Assembly (NCBI GenBank): GCA_019359045.1
Contig: JAHHIA010000002.1
Location: 52,401 to 116,400, forward strand
Length of the DNA stretch: 64,000 bases
Reading direction: 5' to 3'
From: Scytolyngbya sp. HA4215-MV1
GTDB lineage: Bacteria; Cyanobacteriota; Cyanobacteriia; Leptolyngbyales; Leptolyngbyaceae
Position 1 is the stretch's first letter. Each line of letters opens with the position of its first letter. Shown piece after piece: positions 8,177 through 15,944 of the stretch. Position numbers and translations under genes: made by a program. Below the pieces are notes generated by a model. That model was not told the DNA's origin. It was given only the letters and a program-made list of their open reading frames with translations, and ran no database searches.

Positions 8177-8252
8177 TTCCCAAGGTTATATAGCGAATTG
8201 TGATGTGATAGCAAAAACCAGCCTGAAGCTGACGAGGTTGACGAGACATCAT
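8177..8252 (-). pseudogene. N-terminal remnant of a Y1 (IS200/REP-associated) transposase
   Basis: The open frame begins MSRQPRQLQAGFCYHITIR, the characteristic N terminus of REP-associated tyrosine transposases, including the first His-x-x-x-Arg strand. After about 25 residues the similarity stops in a palindromic repeat. Only the first part of the gene is left. Confidence 0.6.
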
Positions 8253-8329
8253 TCCCTATCCCTCACTGGAGAGCGATCGCTTCCCATCACTGTACCCAAA
8301 CCAGAGCTTGGGCACGAGAAGCTTGGTTC

Positions 8330-8364
8330 CGACTCCTGACTCCCGACTCCTGACTCCTGACTTC
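8330..8364. repeat. Heptanucleotide short tandem repeat (GACTCCT)
   Basis: Five consecutive 7-base units of the type GACTCCT/GACTCCC lie in the gap before the VapBC-like pair. The same unit occurs at 9114-9149, 10551-10597 and 14219-14242. Heptameric repeats of this kind are typical of filamentous cyanobacteria. Confidence 0.85.
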
Positions 8365-8422
8365 TCCCCATCCCACAGATTACGCTCTATCCTTAAGGAA
8401 TGTAGAGAAGCTGTTGCAAACA

Positions 8423-8650
8423 ATGGAAACAATCCGTCAGGTCATTGAAATCAAAGGCGATCGTAAGGTGCAAATTACCTTACCGAATACCATTGAGCCA
8501 GGTTTAGTGGAGATGGTCATTGTAGTGCGATCGCTGCCACAGATTGAGCCTGAAACTGCTCCTCAAGCCACTCACCTATTTGGCTTTTTGCCCCAACGGG
8601 TTGATCCACTCCAGTTTCAACAACAGTTAAGAGATGAATGGAATCGGTAG
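8423..8650 (+). CDS. VapB-like antitoxin
   Basis: A 75-residue protein starts at ATG 8423 (a TTG at 8414 is also in frame). The N-terminal half forms short strands typical of antitoxin DNA-binding domains (IEIKGDRKVQITLPNTIEPGLVEMVIVV). The C-terminal half is the likely toxin-wrapping tail (LPQRVDPLQFQQQLRDEWNR). It overlaps the PIN-domain toxin gene by 17 bases, the standard arrangement for coupled toxin-antitoxin pairs. The exact antitoxin family is not clear. Confidence 0.75.
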   Translation: METIRQVIEIKGDRKVQITLPNTIEPGLVEMVIVVRSLPQIEPETAPQATHLFGFLPQRVDPLQFQQQLRDEWNR

Positions 8651-9032
8651 CCGTTATTTACTCGACACAAATATCTTCATCTACTATTTCAATGGCGATC
8701 CAGTTGTTCAACCGATTGTAGAAGACATCTTGACCGGGAATTCGACAGGTTTTTATTGTCCAGTTAGTTGGGTTGAACTCCTTTGCTATCCCGCTTTAAC
8801 AGAAGAAGAAGCTGAACAGATTCGCGCATTTTTGCGATCGCTGACCTATGTTGCGTTGACAGAATCCGTTCTAGACAGAACTGCTCAGATTCGTCGAGAT
8901 TATCGAACTGCTTTGCCAGATGCTCTGATTGCAGCTTGTGCGCTAGAGGTATCCAGTCCTTTAGTGACACGAAATATCCAGGATTTTAGAGCGATTCATG
9001 AACTAATCGTTATCAACCCCTTCGAGCTTTGA
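8634..9032 (+). CDS. VapC-like PIN-domain toxin
   Basis: This 132-residue protein is a PIN-domain ribonuclease. The four acidic metal-binding positions are visible: Asp in YLLDTN, Glu in SWVELL, Asp in LPDALIAA and Asp in NIQDF. Toxins of this kind cut specific RNAs (often tRNA or rRNA) when free of their antitoxin. All catalytic residues are intact. It overlaps the upstream antitoxin gene. Confidence 0.9.
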   Translation: MNGIGSRYLLDTNIFIYYFNGDPVVQPIVEDILTGNSTGFYCPVSWVELLCYPALTEEEAEQIRAFLRSLTYVALTESVLDRTAQIRRDYRTALPDALIAACALEVSSPLVTRNIQDFRAIHELIVINPFEL

Positions 9033-9113
9033 AAATTGAAGCTCTGGTTGCCAAGCTCCAGCTTGGTAACCCACCCCGGAAGCGCTCTCCCCATCCCCAC
9101 TGGAAGATCCGTT

Positions 9114-9149
9114 CTGACTCCTAACTTCTGACTCCTGACTCCTAACTCC
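9114..9149. repeat. Heptanucleotide short tandem repeat (GACTCCT/AACTCCT)
   Basis: Five slightly degenerate units of the TGACTCC type lie between the convergent VapC-like gene and the antitoxin pseudogene. Confidence 0.8.
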
Positions 9150-9203
9150 TTCCCCCTGGCGTTGATCGTTCCTTGCACCTTTAACACGAATCGCCCACGA
9201 ATC

Positions 9204-9302
9204 GAATGACTCGAACCCGACGGGGTTGGGTTGGGTCAAGGGGGTGTCGAGGGTGAGTTGTCCCAGGTCGTTGATGGTGGCAGTGGTTTCGAGCGCTTTC
9301 AT
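9204..9302 (-). pseudogene. Frameshifted partial copy of the RelB-like antitoxin gene
   Basis: The ATG at 9302 opens a frame beginning MKALETTATINDLGQLTLDTPL, almost identical to the intact antitoxin at 10192-10437 (MKAIETT...). DNA similarity runs over about 100 bases. One base of the CAAGCGGGGTG stretch is missing here (CAAGGGGGTG), so the frame changes after residue 20 and the remainder is lost in repeats. It sits 4 bases after the stop of the small motif protein, mirroring the 7-base gap between the NACHT gene and the intact antitoxin. Confidence 0.8.
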
Positions 9303-9306
9303 GGAG

Positions 9307-9828
9307 TTAGATCCCTCGATCGGGTGCTTCACTCAGTTTATCGAAATAGGTGATGCTGGCTTTTGCCCAGACGCTTTCCTCCAGGTAGTGTTTGGCAACT
9401 TCCCCAAGTGTGGCTTTGATGGCTTGGAGGTGACGTTCTGGATTGAGGATCTGTTGGTGCAGGGTTGCCAATCGATGCATTTTGAATGGTTGAGTTTCGG
9501 TGAATTCTGCGTCGATGATGGCGAGTGCTTCAGTTTCGGTGGTGACGTGGGGATGTTGGGTTTGAAGTTGAGTCAACAGCGTTTGCAGTTCAGCGATCGC
9601 GCGCTTAATTTCGGGGTCGATTGGGTGATTGATTTGACTGCCAATCTGATCGCCTTGCACGGTACCGCCCAGGTTAACGGCTGAGTGCTTTGTGGTTAGA
9701 TTGCCGATGTTGAAGGAGTCATTATCTTGGAATCCTACTTGATCACCTTGAATAGTGACATCGCCTGTGTTGAGATTACCGACTTGGTTGATATGGAAAG
9801 TAGATCGATTTTTAGGCTGGTTTGTCAT
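9307..9828 (-). CDS. Small protein with repeated GDVTIQGDQVG motif, NACHT-associated
   Basis: The N-terminal 65 residues hold beta-arch-like units: FHINQVGNLNTGDVTIQGDQVG and, about 35 residues later, NLGGTVQGDQIGSQ. The first is nearly the same as the extreme C terminus of the NACHT-HEAT protein encoded upstream. Residues 66-173 are helical (EIKRAIAELQTLLTQLQ, LQAIKATLGEVAKHYLEESVWAKA), a pattern I have seen only as a generic cyanobacterial C-terminal domain without a set function. The ATG overlaps the toxin gene's stop as ATGA, so the two are translationally coupled. I infer an adaptor or effector recruited by motif matching. Confidence 0.7.
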   Translation of the reverse strand: MTNQPKNRSTFHINQVGNLNTGDVTIQGDQVGFQDNDSFNIGNLTTKHSAVNLGGTVQGDQIGSQINHPIDPEIKRAIAELQTLLTQLQTQHPHVTTETEALAIIDAEFTETQPFKMHRLATLHQQILNPERHLQAIKATLGEVAKHYLEESVWAKASITYFDKLSEAPDRGI

Positions 9829-10202
9829 GGGATGGAATCGGGGGGGGAGATTTGCTGTTCGTATTGGGCAATGATGGCTTCGATCGCTGCTGCATCGACA
9901 TCAGTGAGATCAGACTTGGAATAGATGGTGGCAAGAATGATGCTGGCAACCGTTTTAACGTAGTAGATGACGCGGTAGCCACCACTTTTGCCTTTTTGGA
10001 CATTGCTGTTTTTGAGACGAACTTTGAAAACGGTGTAGGTGACTCCCGCGATGCGATCGCCTGGAAGTTCACCCGCTTGCAGTTGGTCAATTAAGGGTTG
10101 AAGATTCGAACGAATCTGGCGGTAGCGCTTGGCGAGGTTGCGGAGATCACGCTGAAAATGGGGAGTGAGGTCAATTTGAATGGAGGGTGGATCAGTCGGC
10201 AT
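9825..10202 (-). CDS. RelE/ParE-family toxin
   Basis: This protein of about 125 residues has the RelE-like fold: a helix pair (FQRDLRNLAKRYRQIRSNLQPLIDQL), then LPGDRIAGVTYTVFKVRL, the conserved basic stretch KGKSGGYRVIYYV, and ILATIYSKSD. These Arg/Lys/Tyr residues match the RNA-cleaving surface of RelE/HigB-type toxins. The ATG at 10202 (or 10211) overlaps the antitoxin gene by about 11 bases. The gene overlaps the downstream small-motif gene by 4 bases. Confidence 0.85.
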   Translation of the reverse strand: MPTDPPSIQIDLTPHFQRDLRNLAKRYRQIRSNLQPLIDQLQAGELPGDRIAGVTYTVFKVRLKNSNVQKGKSGGYRVIYYVKTVASIILATIYSKSDLTDVDAAAIEAIIAQYEQQISPPDSIP

Positions 10203-10437
10203 CAATTCCATCCCACAGTTGAGCTAGGGGAATGGTTTGCCCAGTGAAAGCTTCGTGTAAGCCTTGGCGAATCCCTTCAAGGACGACCTCCGTAGGGGTA
10301 TCGTCGGGGTCGGGGTTCTCATCTTCGGGGATGAGGACGATGACTCGAACCCGACGAGGTTGGGTTGGGTCAAGCGGGGTGTCGAGGGTGAGTTGTCCCA
10401 GGTCGTTGATGGTGGCAGTGGTTTCGATCGCTTTCAT
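10192..10437 (-). CDS. RelB-like antitoxin
   Basis: From ATG 10437 this encodes 81 residues. The N-terminal strand-rich part (MKAIETTATINDLGQLTLDTPL, TQPRRVRVIVLIPED) is the DNA-binding half of a small antitoxin. The acidic C-terminal tail (DPDDTPTEVVLEGIRQGLHEAFTGQTIPLAQLWDGIDAD) would cover the toxin. It starts only 7 bases after the NACHT gene stop and overlaps the toxin gene, so it is read from the same transcript as both. Confidence 0.8.
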   Translation of the reverse strand: MKAIETTATINDLGQLTLDTPLDPTQPRRVRVIVLIPEDENPDPDDTPTEVVLEGIRQGLHEAFTGQTIPLAQLWDGIDAD

Positions 10438-10444
10438 AGAGTTT

Positions 10445-13400
10445 TTATAAGTTGGAGTTGTCGCCAATCTGGTTGCCATGAATCGTAACGTCACCTGTGT
10501 TGAAATTACCAACACGCTCTATTTTTTCAATATAAACATTCGTCGTCCCCTCCTGACTCCCGACTCCTGACTCCTGACTCCTTCCCCTCGACTCCTGCCT
10601 CTCTGCTTCTTGCTCCTGAAAAATCTCATAGTTGTAAAACTGGCAGTTGGCTTGAATCGCCGCGATCGCTTCCAGAGGTCTTTCGACAACTGTAATAGTT
10701 GCTGCGAGTTGTCTTAAGCAGAGCAGGTGTTCAGCATTGCCTAGCACTTTGGCAGTATCCATTGCATTACGACAAATATCTTCATTTGAGCTATCTAGCG
10801 CAATTTTTAACTGATCAATTATTTCCGAAGTCTCTTTAAACGGCTCTAGAAAGTCAAGAGATAGCTTTTGAAGAGAGTATTCACTTTCTTTAAGTAAATT
10901 TGAAAAAATGCTAGATATACCAACCTTCCCCTGAAAATTTTTCAATCCTAAAATTGCTAATTTACGAGCCTCTTCATTTCCATCTCTAAGAGCATTTTCT
11001 AAAATCTTCACTCCTTTACGATTATTTAAATTACTCAATGAATATGCAGCACAAAGACGAGTAGAAAATTTCTCCCTTTCATTTAGGGCTTGGTATAGAT
11101 AGGGAAAATCTTTGGAATCACCTATAAACCCAAGAGTGAGTATCACTTCTTGTCGAATATCGGCAACTTTATGATGCTTTAACTTCCTGATTTGAGATAA
11201 AGCTTCAACTGCATTCAAGGTACGCAGGGCTTTAATTGCCGCTTCACAAACATAACTATTATCTTGTAAAGCACGAATAAGTGCAGGAATAGCAGTTCGA
11301 TCCTGAAGCTTTTCTAGAGCATTGATAGCAGAACTACGTACAATCTCCTCCTCTTGAGACAAGGCATCAATAAGTAACGGTACTACCTGCGAGTTACCAA
11401 TAAATCCTAAGGAAAGTGCGGCAGTAGAACGAACCGATATATCCGGATCGCTCTGTAATGTGTAAATAAGAGCTATTAGAGCTTCTTCTAAAGAGTTTCT
11501 GTCAAGCCAAATTCCAAGCGATCCGATTTGGAGAGCCGCATGCGAGCGGGTAATCCAGTCATCATCTGATAAGGCATGAATTAAAGTAGGTAGAGCTGCA
11601 ACGTTTTTGGTTTCTTTAAGAAGAGTTAAAACATCACTTTTAGAATCACTATTATCTCTAAAGAATTCCTCGCTTAATAAAGTGACCACATCTTCAGGAA
11701 TACGTTGTCCTAAGTATTGGGCAGCCTTATTTCTAACAGTAGAATCTTTATTCCTTAACGCTTTTTTGAGACATTTAGTTGACTCTGTATTTTTGATCTC
11801 ACCTAGAGCTTCTACAGCAACACTCCGAACTAACCAGTTCTCCTCATTCTCATCATCGCTTAACAACTGATCGAGGTACGGAATAGCTTCTACACAACCT
11901 GATTTTCCTAGGGACTTTGCTGCCTGATAGCGGACAGAAGAATCAGGATCTTGTAATGCCCCGATTAATTGCTCCAAAACTGCTGTACTCGAATAATTTC
12001 CTAATGCTCTTGCTGCACGCCAACGGTTATCAGCAGAACCATTTTGCAAAACGTCCAACAAAAACGGTAAAGCGCAAGAAGAATAAGTTTGTTCTAACAG
12101 CCAAATTGTGAGAGATTGAGTAAAGTTTTCCTGGATAAGAAGGTCTATAGTAGCCTTTTGTAGAGATATTTGGGCTTCTCCAGCCAACCTCCCTCCAAGA
12201 TAAAAATCAACCTCTAATGCCAGTCGTATGATTCGTACTACTTGGATATCATCTTTCACCAATGCTGTCATCATCGCTAAAGGTTCTGTCCACTTCAACA
12301 AGTTGAGGTAGTTACGTTGTAGCTGAGCATCGCTTAGTTGGAATAGTTGGGTGAGCAGAGACTCAGCCGCGTAGTATTCCTGGAAGAGTTGGTGACAGAA
12401 CTCGATTTGGTTGGGGTTGGTAGACTGCTGGAGTAGGTGGTATTTGACCAATGCCTGCAGGTAGTCGTTCGCTTTTTCCCGATCCGTCTGCAAAAATTGC
12501 TGAATTTTTTCTGCTGCTTTAGCTTTCGAGAGTTGCAATACCAATTGAGTCGGTTGGGTGCCCTGCATCATCTCAAACGCCAGGGTTTGCAGCAGTTGGG
12601 GCAGTAATCCACTGCTATCTCCCACCAATTCTGGCAATCGTTTGAACTCAGCATATTTCTGAGCAAACTGCTTGCGAAACAGTTCTCCTCGGCTTTGGGG
12701 AATTTGCCCATCGGCGGCAAACACATCACACAGAATCTTTAGCAGCAGCGGGGTTTCTGCCAGTTCTCGCAGGCGGTCTTTGAGTTGACGCAGCAGCGTA
12801 TCAGCCTGTCCGGGCAAGCGCTTTTGAATGAACTCCCGCATTTGGAGTTCCGTCAGAGCACACATCTCCAGCTTTTGGGCAATGCCCAACCCAGCTCCCA
12901 CATCCAGCGCCCGTGTCGTGAAGATCATGGGGCAGCGATCGTTGTCTTTTCGGAACGCCTCAACCACTCCTAGCACCCCTGAGGGTAACTCATTCACTCC
13001 ATCCAACAGCAGTAACAGTTGTCCCTCAAATAGCAAATCATCGATGGCCTCTTGATTTAAGCGCACCCCATGCCGCCGAAAAAAACGCTGAATCAGATCG
13101 GCGATTGAGGTCTCATAGCTACGCAATTCAACCAGTACAGGAATCTTGCCCTCATCCCCTAGCCCCTTCTCCCCAGGGAGAAGGGGAATCAGGTTGGAAG
13201 TCCCTCTCCCATCGGGAGAGGGATTTAGGGTGAGGGCGGATTCTTCCCACAACAACCGTTGCAACGCGGTGGATTTCCCCGATCCGGGTTTGCCGACCAG
13301 CAGCACATGCCCTTGCTGCCCATACTTGCGGAGTCCTGCCAACACAGGCGATCGCTCCACCTTCACTTCTCGTTCTGGCGACTGTGGATCTGGGCGCGAC

Positions 13401-13513
13401 TTTTCCACCCGAATCTCCACCTGCAAATCCGTCAGCGTGTAGAAATCGGGCTGAGGGCGGTAAACCTCAACCAACGATCGCAAATAATCGGAAAAATCAA
13501 CCGAGGCAACCAT
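10445..13513 (-). CDS. NACHT NTPase with HEAT repeats (NLR-like)
   Basis: This 1022-residue protein starts with a short helical region, then a NACHT ATPase: Walker A GKPGSGKST at 74-82, Walker B LLLLLDGVNEL at about 166-175, and sensor and winged-helix parts to about 440. Residues about 475-930 are HEAT repeats (VRYQAAKSLGKSG, VRNKAAQYLG). The C terminus ends with VGNFNTGDVTIHGNQIG. This is the plan of NLR-like defence proteins, where repeats sense a ligand and the NACHT module oligomerises. Residues about 95-121 come from a repeat inserted in frame, and a heptamer repeat encodes SQESGVGSQE near the end. It is the first gene of a four-gene operon with a toxin-antitoxin pair and the small-motif gene. 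Confidence 0.88.
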   Translation of the reverse strand: MVASVDFSDYLRSLVEVYRPQPDFYTLTDLQVEIRVEKSRPDPQSPEREVKVERSPVLAGLRKYGQQGHVLLVGKPGSGKSTALQRLLWEESALTLNPSPDGRGTSNLIPLLPGEKGLGDEGKIPVLVELRSYETSIADLIQRFFRRHGVRLNQEAIDDLLFEGQLLLLLDGVNELPSGVLGVVEAFRKDNDRCPMIFTTRALDVGAGLGIAQKLEMCALTELQMREFIQKRLPGQADTLLRQLKDRLRELAETPLLLKILCDVFAADGQIPQSRGELFRKQFAQKYAEFKRLPELVGDSSGLLPQLLQTLAFEMMQGTQPTQLVLQLSKAKAAEKIQQFLQTDREKANDYLQALVKYHLLQQSTNPNQIEFCHQLFQEYYAAESLLTQLFQLSDAQLQRNYLNLLKWTEPLAMMTALVKDDIQVVRIIRLALEVDFYLGGRLAGEAQISLQKATIDLLIQENFTQSLTIWLLEQTYSSCALPFLLDVLQNGSADNRWRAARALGNYSSTAVLEQLIGALQDPDSSVRYQAAKSLGKSGCVEAIPYLDQLLSDDENEENWLVRSVAVEALGEIKNTESTKCLKKALRNKDSTVRNKAAQYLGQRIPEDVVTLLSEEFFRDNSDSKSDVLTLLKETKNVAALPTLIHALSDDDWITRSHAALQIGSLGIWLDRNSLEEALIALIYTLQSDPDISVRSTAALSLGFIGNSQVVPLLIDALSQEEEIVRSSAINALEKLQDRTAIPALIRALQDNSYVCEAAIKALRTLNAVEALSQIRKLKHHKVADIRQEVILTLGFIGDSKDFPYLYQALNEREKFSTRLCAAYSLSNLNNRKGVKILENALRDGNEEARKLAILGLKNFQGKVGISSIFSNLLKESEYSLQKLSLDFLEPFKETSEIIDQLKIALDSSNEDICRNAMDTAKVLGNAEHLLCLRQLAATITVVERPLEAIAAIQANCQFYNYEIFQEQEAERQESRGRSQESGVGSQEGTTNVYIEKIERVGNFNTGDVTIHGNQIGDNSNL
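10551..10597 (-). repeat. Heptanucleotide repeat inside the NACHT gene
   Basis: Units of GACTCCT/GACTCCC lie inside the coding sequence near its 3' end and translate to a Ser-Gln-Glu-Ser-rich linker just before the conserved C-terminal motif. The frame is kept. Confidence 0.8.
13149..13236. repeat. In-frame repeat insertion in the NACHT domain
   Basis: A block with two nested hairpins (CCCCTTCTCCCCAGGGAGAAGGGG and CCCTCTCCCATCGGGAGAGGG) ends in ATTTAGGGTGAGGGC. It is the widespread cyanobacterial CCCTAAATCCCTCTCCC-type interspersed repeat. Here it sits in an ORF and encodes about 27 extra residues between the Walker A helix and the next core strand (VPVLVELRSYE-type). Confidence 0.8.
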
Positions 13514-13577
13514 GCCACAGAGAGGGAATTTTCTCTATCCTACGCGATCGATTTCACTGCGTCAGGAACCGCTGCAC

Positions 13578-15944
13578 TTAACCGCGATCGCCCAAGAGCA
13601 ACGCTGCCGTTGTCGCGGGTTCTCGTGAGTCAAATGTGAGGGGACAGTCCGCCGCCGAAACAACGGGAGACGAGATCGGCACCAGTTGCACCGCACAGGC
13701 TTTCAGTTCCGGTTGGTGCGAGTCGGGACAAGCAGCAGGATGGGTCAGGGCATTGGCTTCAGCCCGATCGGCCCACAATTCTCCCCAATGCATCGGCACA
13801 AACAGGGTTCCTGGCGCGATCGCCGCTGTCACCCTGGCAGGAAACCGCGCCATGCCGCGCTGCGATCGTACCTCCACCCAATCCTCTGCTTGAATACCCA
13901 AACGATCGGCATCGCGGGGATGGATTTCCACAAAAGGACCTGGGTACATCTGACGAATTTTTTCGGTGCGTCCCGTGCGGGTTTGGGTGTGCCAGTGTCC
14001 ATACACCCGCCCTGTGGTCAGCACATAGGGATAGGTTTCGTCGGGGGGTTCTGCCAGACCCCGCGAGTGGTAGGTAGCAAACCGCGCGCGACCATCAGGA
14101 GTATGGAATTGTAGGTCGGTGTAGAGACGGGATGAGTCGATTTTGGATAGGGCTTCGCGCCGCTTTTGACTCCTTTCAACGCTGTTAATTTCTGCTTCGC
14201 TAGTGGAATCAGAAGCGTTGACTCCTGACTCCTGACTCCCTACTCTTTGGATTTTGGATTTTGGATCGGACTCAGAATTGGATTCCCTATCCGGGCAGGG
14301 CCATTGCAGCGGACCTTCGGCTTGCAGGCGGGCATGGCTGATGCCAGTCATGTTGCAGGGGCGATCGCGGGTCAGTTGCACAAACTCCGCATGAACCGCC
14401 GCTGCATCGGCAAAGACGAACTGCGCCGCAAAACCGAGTCGCCGCCCTACTTCTGCAAAGATTGCCCAATCTTCTCTAGCTTCGCCGATCGGCGGTTGAA
14501 ATTGGCGGCACAGCGTTACCCGTCGCTCCGAATTGGTCATCGTGCCAGTTTTTTCGCTCCATTGCGTTGCAGGCAGTAACACATGGGCGTACGACGAGGT
14601 TTCCGTAGGGTAATAGGCTTCTTGATAGACAGTGAAGGGCGATCGTCGCAGTGCCGCTTTGGTGCGCTCCAGATCGGGCAGACTGACGATCGGGTTAGTG
14701 GCAGCAATCCAGAACAACTCTACCTCGCCCTGCTCTAAGCCGAGGATCATCTCCCAAACGGTGCGTCCTCGTTGGGGTGAAATGCTGCCCGCAGGCAGGT
14801 TCCAGAATTGTTCGACCGTTGCTCGGTGTTGGGGATCGGTTACCGATCTATAGCCCGGTAACAGATGGGACAGCCCCCCCGCTTCACGTCCGCCCATGGC
14901 GTTGGGTTGTCCTGTGAGGGAAAAGGGACCCGCTCCCGGTTTGCCAATTTGCCCCGTTAACAAATGCAAATTGATCAGCGATCGTACTTTGGCAGTCCCC
15001 TCGCTGGACTGGTTCATGCCCATTGACCACAGGGACAATACCCGTTCTGCCTGACTCCAATAGCGCGCCGCCGTTTCCAGATCTGCCGCTGAAATTCCGC
15101 AGCGTTGGGCAACCAGCGTGGGTGAGTAGTGCTGCACGATCGCAGCAAACGCATCAAACTGGGTTGTGTGTTGCTCGATAAATGCTTTATCCAAACAGCC
15201 CCACTGCAACAGCAAATACGCCATGCCATTCAGCAGATCAATATCTGTACCTGGACGAATCGCCAAGTGCAGATCTGCCACTTCAGCAGTCGGAGTTCGA
15301 CGCGGATCAACCACAACCAACTTCACCTGGTCATTGCGTTTGTGATGTTTTCGCAATCGGTTAAACAAAATAGGATGACATTCTGCTGCATTACTACCGA
15401 TGATGAAAGCACAATCGGTTAAATCCAGGTCTTCATAACAGCAGGGAGGACCATCGGCACCGAAACTTTGGATATATCCCGATACGGCAGACGACATGCA
15501 AAGACGCGAGTTGGCATCAAAGTGGTTGATGCCTAAGCATCCTTTGACTAACTTTTGCGCCACATAGTAATCTTCGGTGAGAAATTGCCCCGATCCATAG
15601 AAACAAAGAGCATCGGCTCCCTGAGTCTGCCGAATCGTCTGGATGCGATCGACAATCCGGGTGAGGGCTTGCTCCCAACTCACCTGCTGAAACGGCTCAT
15701 CCAATGAATCGCGCATCATTGGGTAAAGTAGTCGATCGCGCTGAATCGATTCGGCAACCGTTGCCCCTTTCACACACACCATGCCCTGACTGGAGGGATG
15801 ACTGCGATCGCCGCGCACCTGCCAACCTGGTTTTCCCTGCCCTTCTAGATGCACCGATTTGCCCGTCAGACTGGATTGCGACACTTCCAAGCCACAACCC
15901 ACCCCACAGTAGGGACAAAGGGTTTTGGTCGAATCACCCATCAT
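13578..15944 (-). CDS. narB: Ferredoxin-nitrate reductase
   Basis: NarB reduces nitrate to nitrite with electrons from ferredoxin. The N terminus holds the 4Fe-4S motif [12 protein letters not shown] plus GMVCVKG. Next come the molybdenum bis-MGD domains ([37 protein letters not shown]-type [38 protein letters not shown]) and the C-terminal MGD-binding barrel ([16 protein letters not shown]). At 788 residues it is about 50 longer than usual. The excess is a hydrophilic insert at about 552-605 made largely of short tandem repeats. ATG codons at 15944 and 15941 overlap the stop of the upstream DUF1830 gene. It is the last gene of the nitrate operon. Confidence 0.96.
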   Translation of the reverse strand: MMGDSTKTLCPYCGVGCGLEVSQSSLTGKSVHLEGQGKPGWQVRGDRSHPSSQGMVCVKGATVAESIQRDRLLYPMMRDSLDEPFQQVSWEQALTRIVDRIQTIRQTQGADALCFYGSGQFLTEDYYVAQKLVKGCLGINHFDANSRLCMSSAVSGYIQSFGADGPPCCYEDLDLTDCAFIIGSNAAECHPILFNRLRKHHKRNDQVKLVVVDPRRTPTAEVADLHLAIRPGTDIDLLNGMAYLLLQWGCLDKAFIEQHTTQFDAFAAIVQHYSPTLVAQRCGISAADLETAARYWSQAERVLSLWSMGMNQSSEGTAKVRSLINLHLLTGQIGKPGAGPFSLTGQPNAMGGREAGGLSHLLPGYRSVTDPQHRATVEQFWNLPAGSISPQRGRTVWEMILGLEQGEVELFWIAATNPIVSLPDLERTKAALRRSPFTVYQEAYYPTETSSYAHVLLPATQWSEKTGTMTNSERRVTLCRQFQPPIGEAREDWAIFAEVGRRLGFAAQFVFADAAAVHAEFVQLTRDRPCNMTGISHARLQAEGPLQWPCPDRESNSESDPKSKIQRVGSQESGVNASDSTSEAEINSVERSQKRREALSKIDSSRLYTDLQFHTPDGRARFATYHSRGLAEPPDETYPYVLTTGRVYGHWHTQTRTGRTEKIRQMYPGPFVEIHPRDADRLGIQAEDWVEVRSQRGMARFPARVTAAIAPGTLFVPMHWGELWADRAEANALTHPAACPDSHQPELKACAVQLVPISSPVVSAADCPLTFDSREPATTAALLLGDRG
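14130..14290 (-). repeat. Short tandem repeat insertion in narB
   Basis: This stretch contains heptamer repeats GACTCCT (14219-14242) and GGATTTT (14248-14264). It encodes a low-complexity, Ser/Glu/Lys-rich segment between conserved NarB blocks ([16 protein letters not shown] before, [16 protein letters not shown] after). The frame is preserved. Confidence 0.8.

Noticed and set aside
8121..8252. N-terminal extension of the DUF559 protein
   Set aside because: The extra residues come from a palindrome and a Y1 transposase fragment, so they are not native to the nuclease family.
8330..8364. Tandem GACTCCT repeats as a possible origin iteron or CRISPR
   Set aside because: They are gap-free heptamers of a kind widespread in filamentous cyanobacteria; no dnaA gene, DnaA boxes or spacers are present.
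9003..9203. Continuation of the antitoxin pseudogene frame
   Set aside because: After the frameshift the translation is repeat-derived low-complexity sequence (heptamers) and unrelated to antitoxins.
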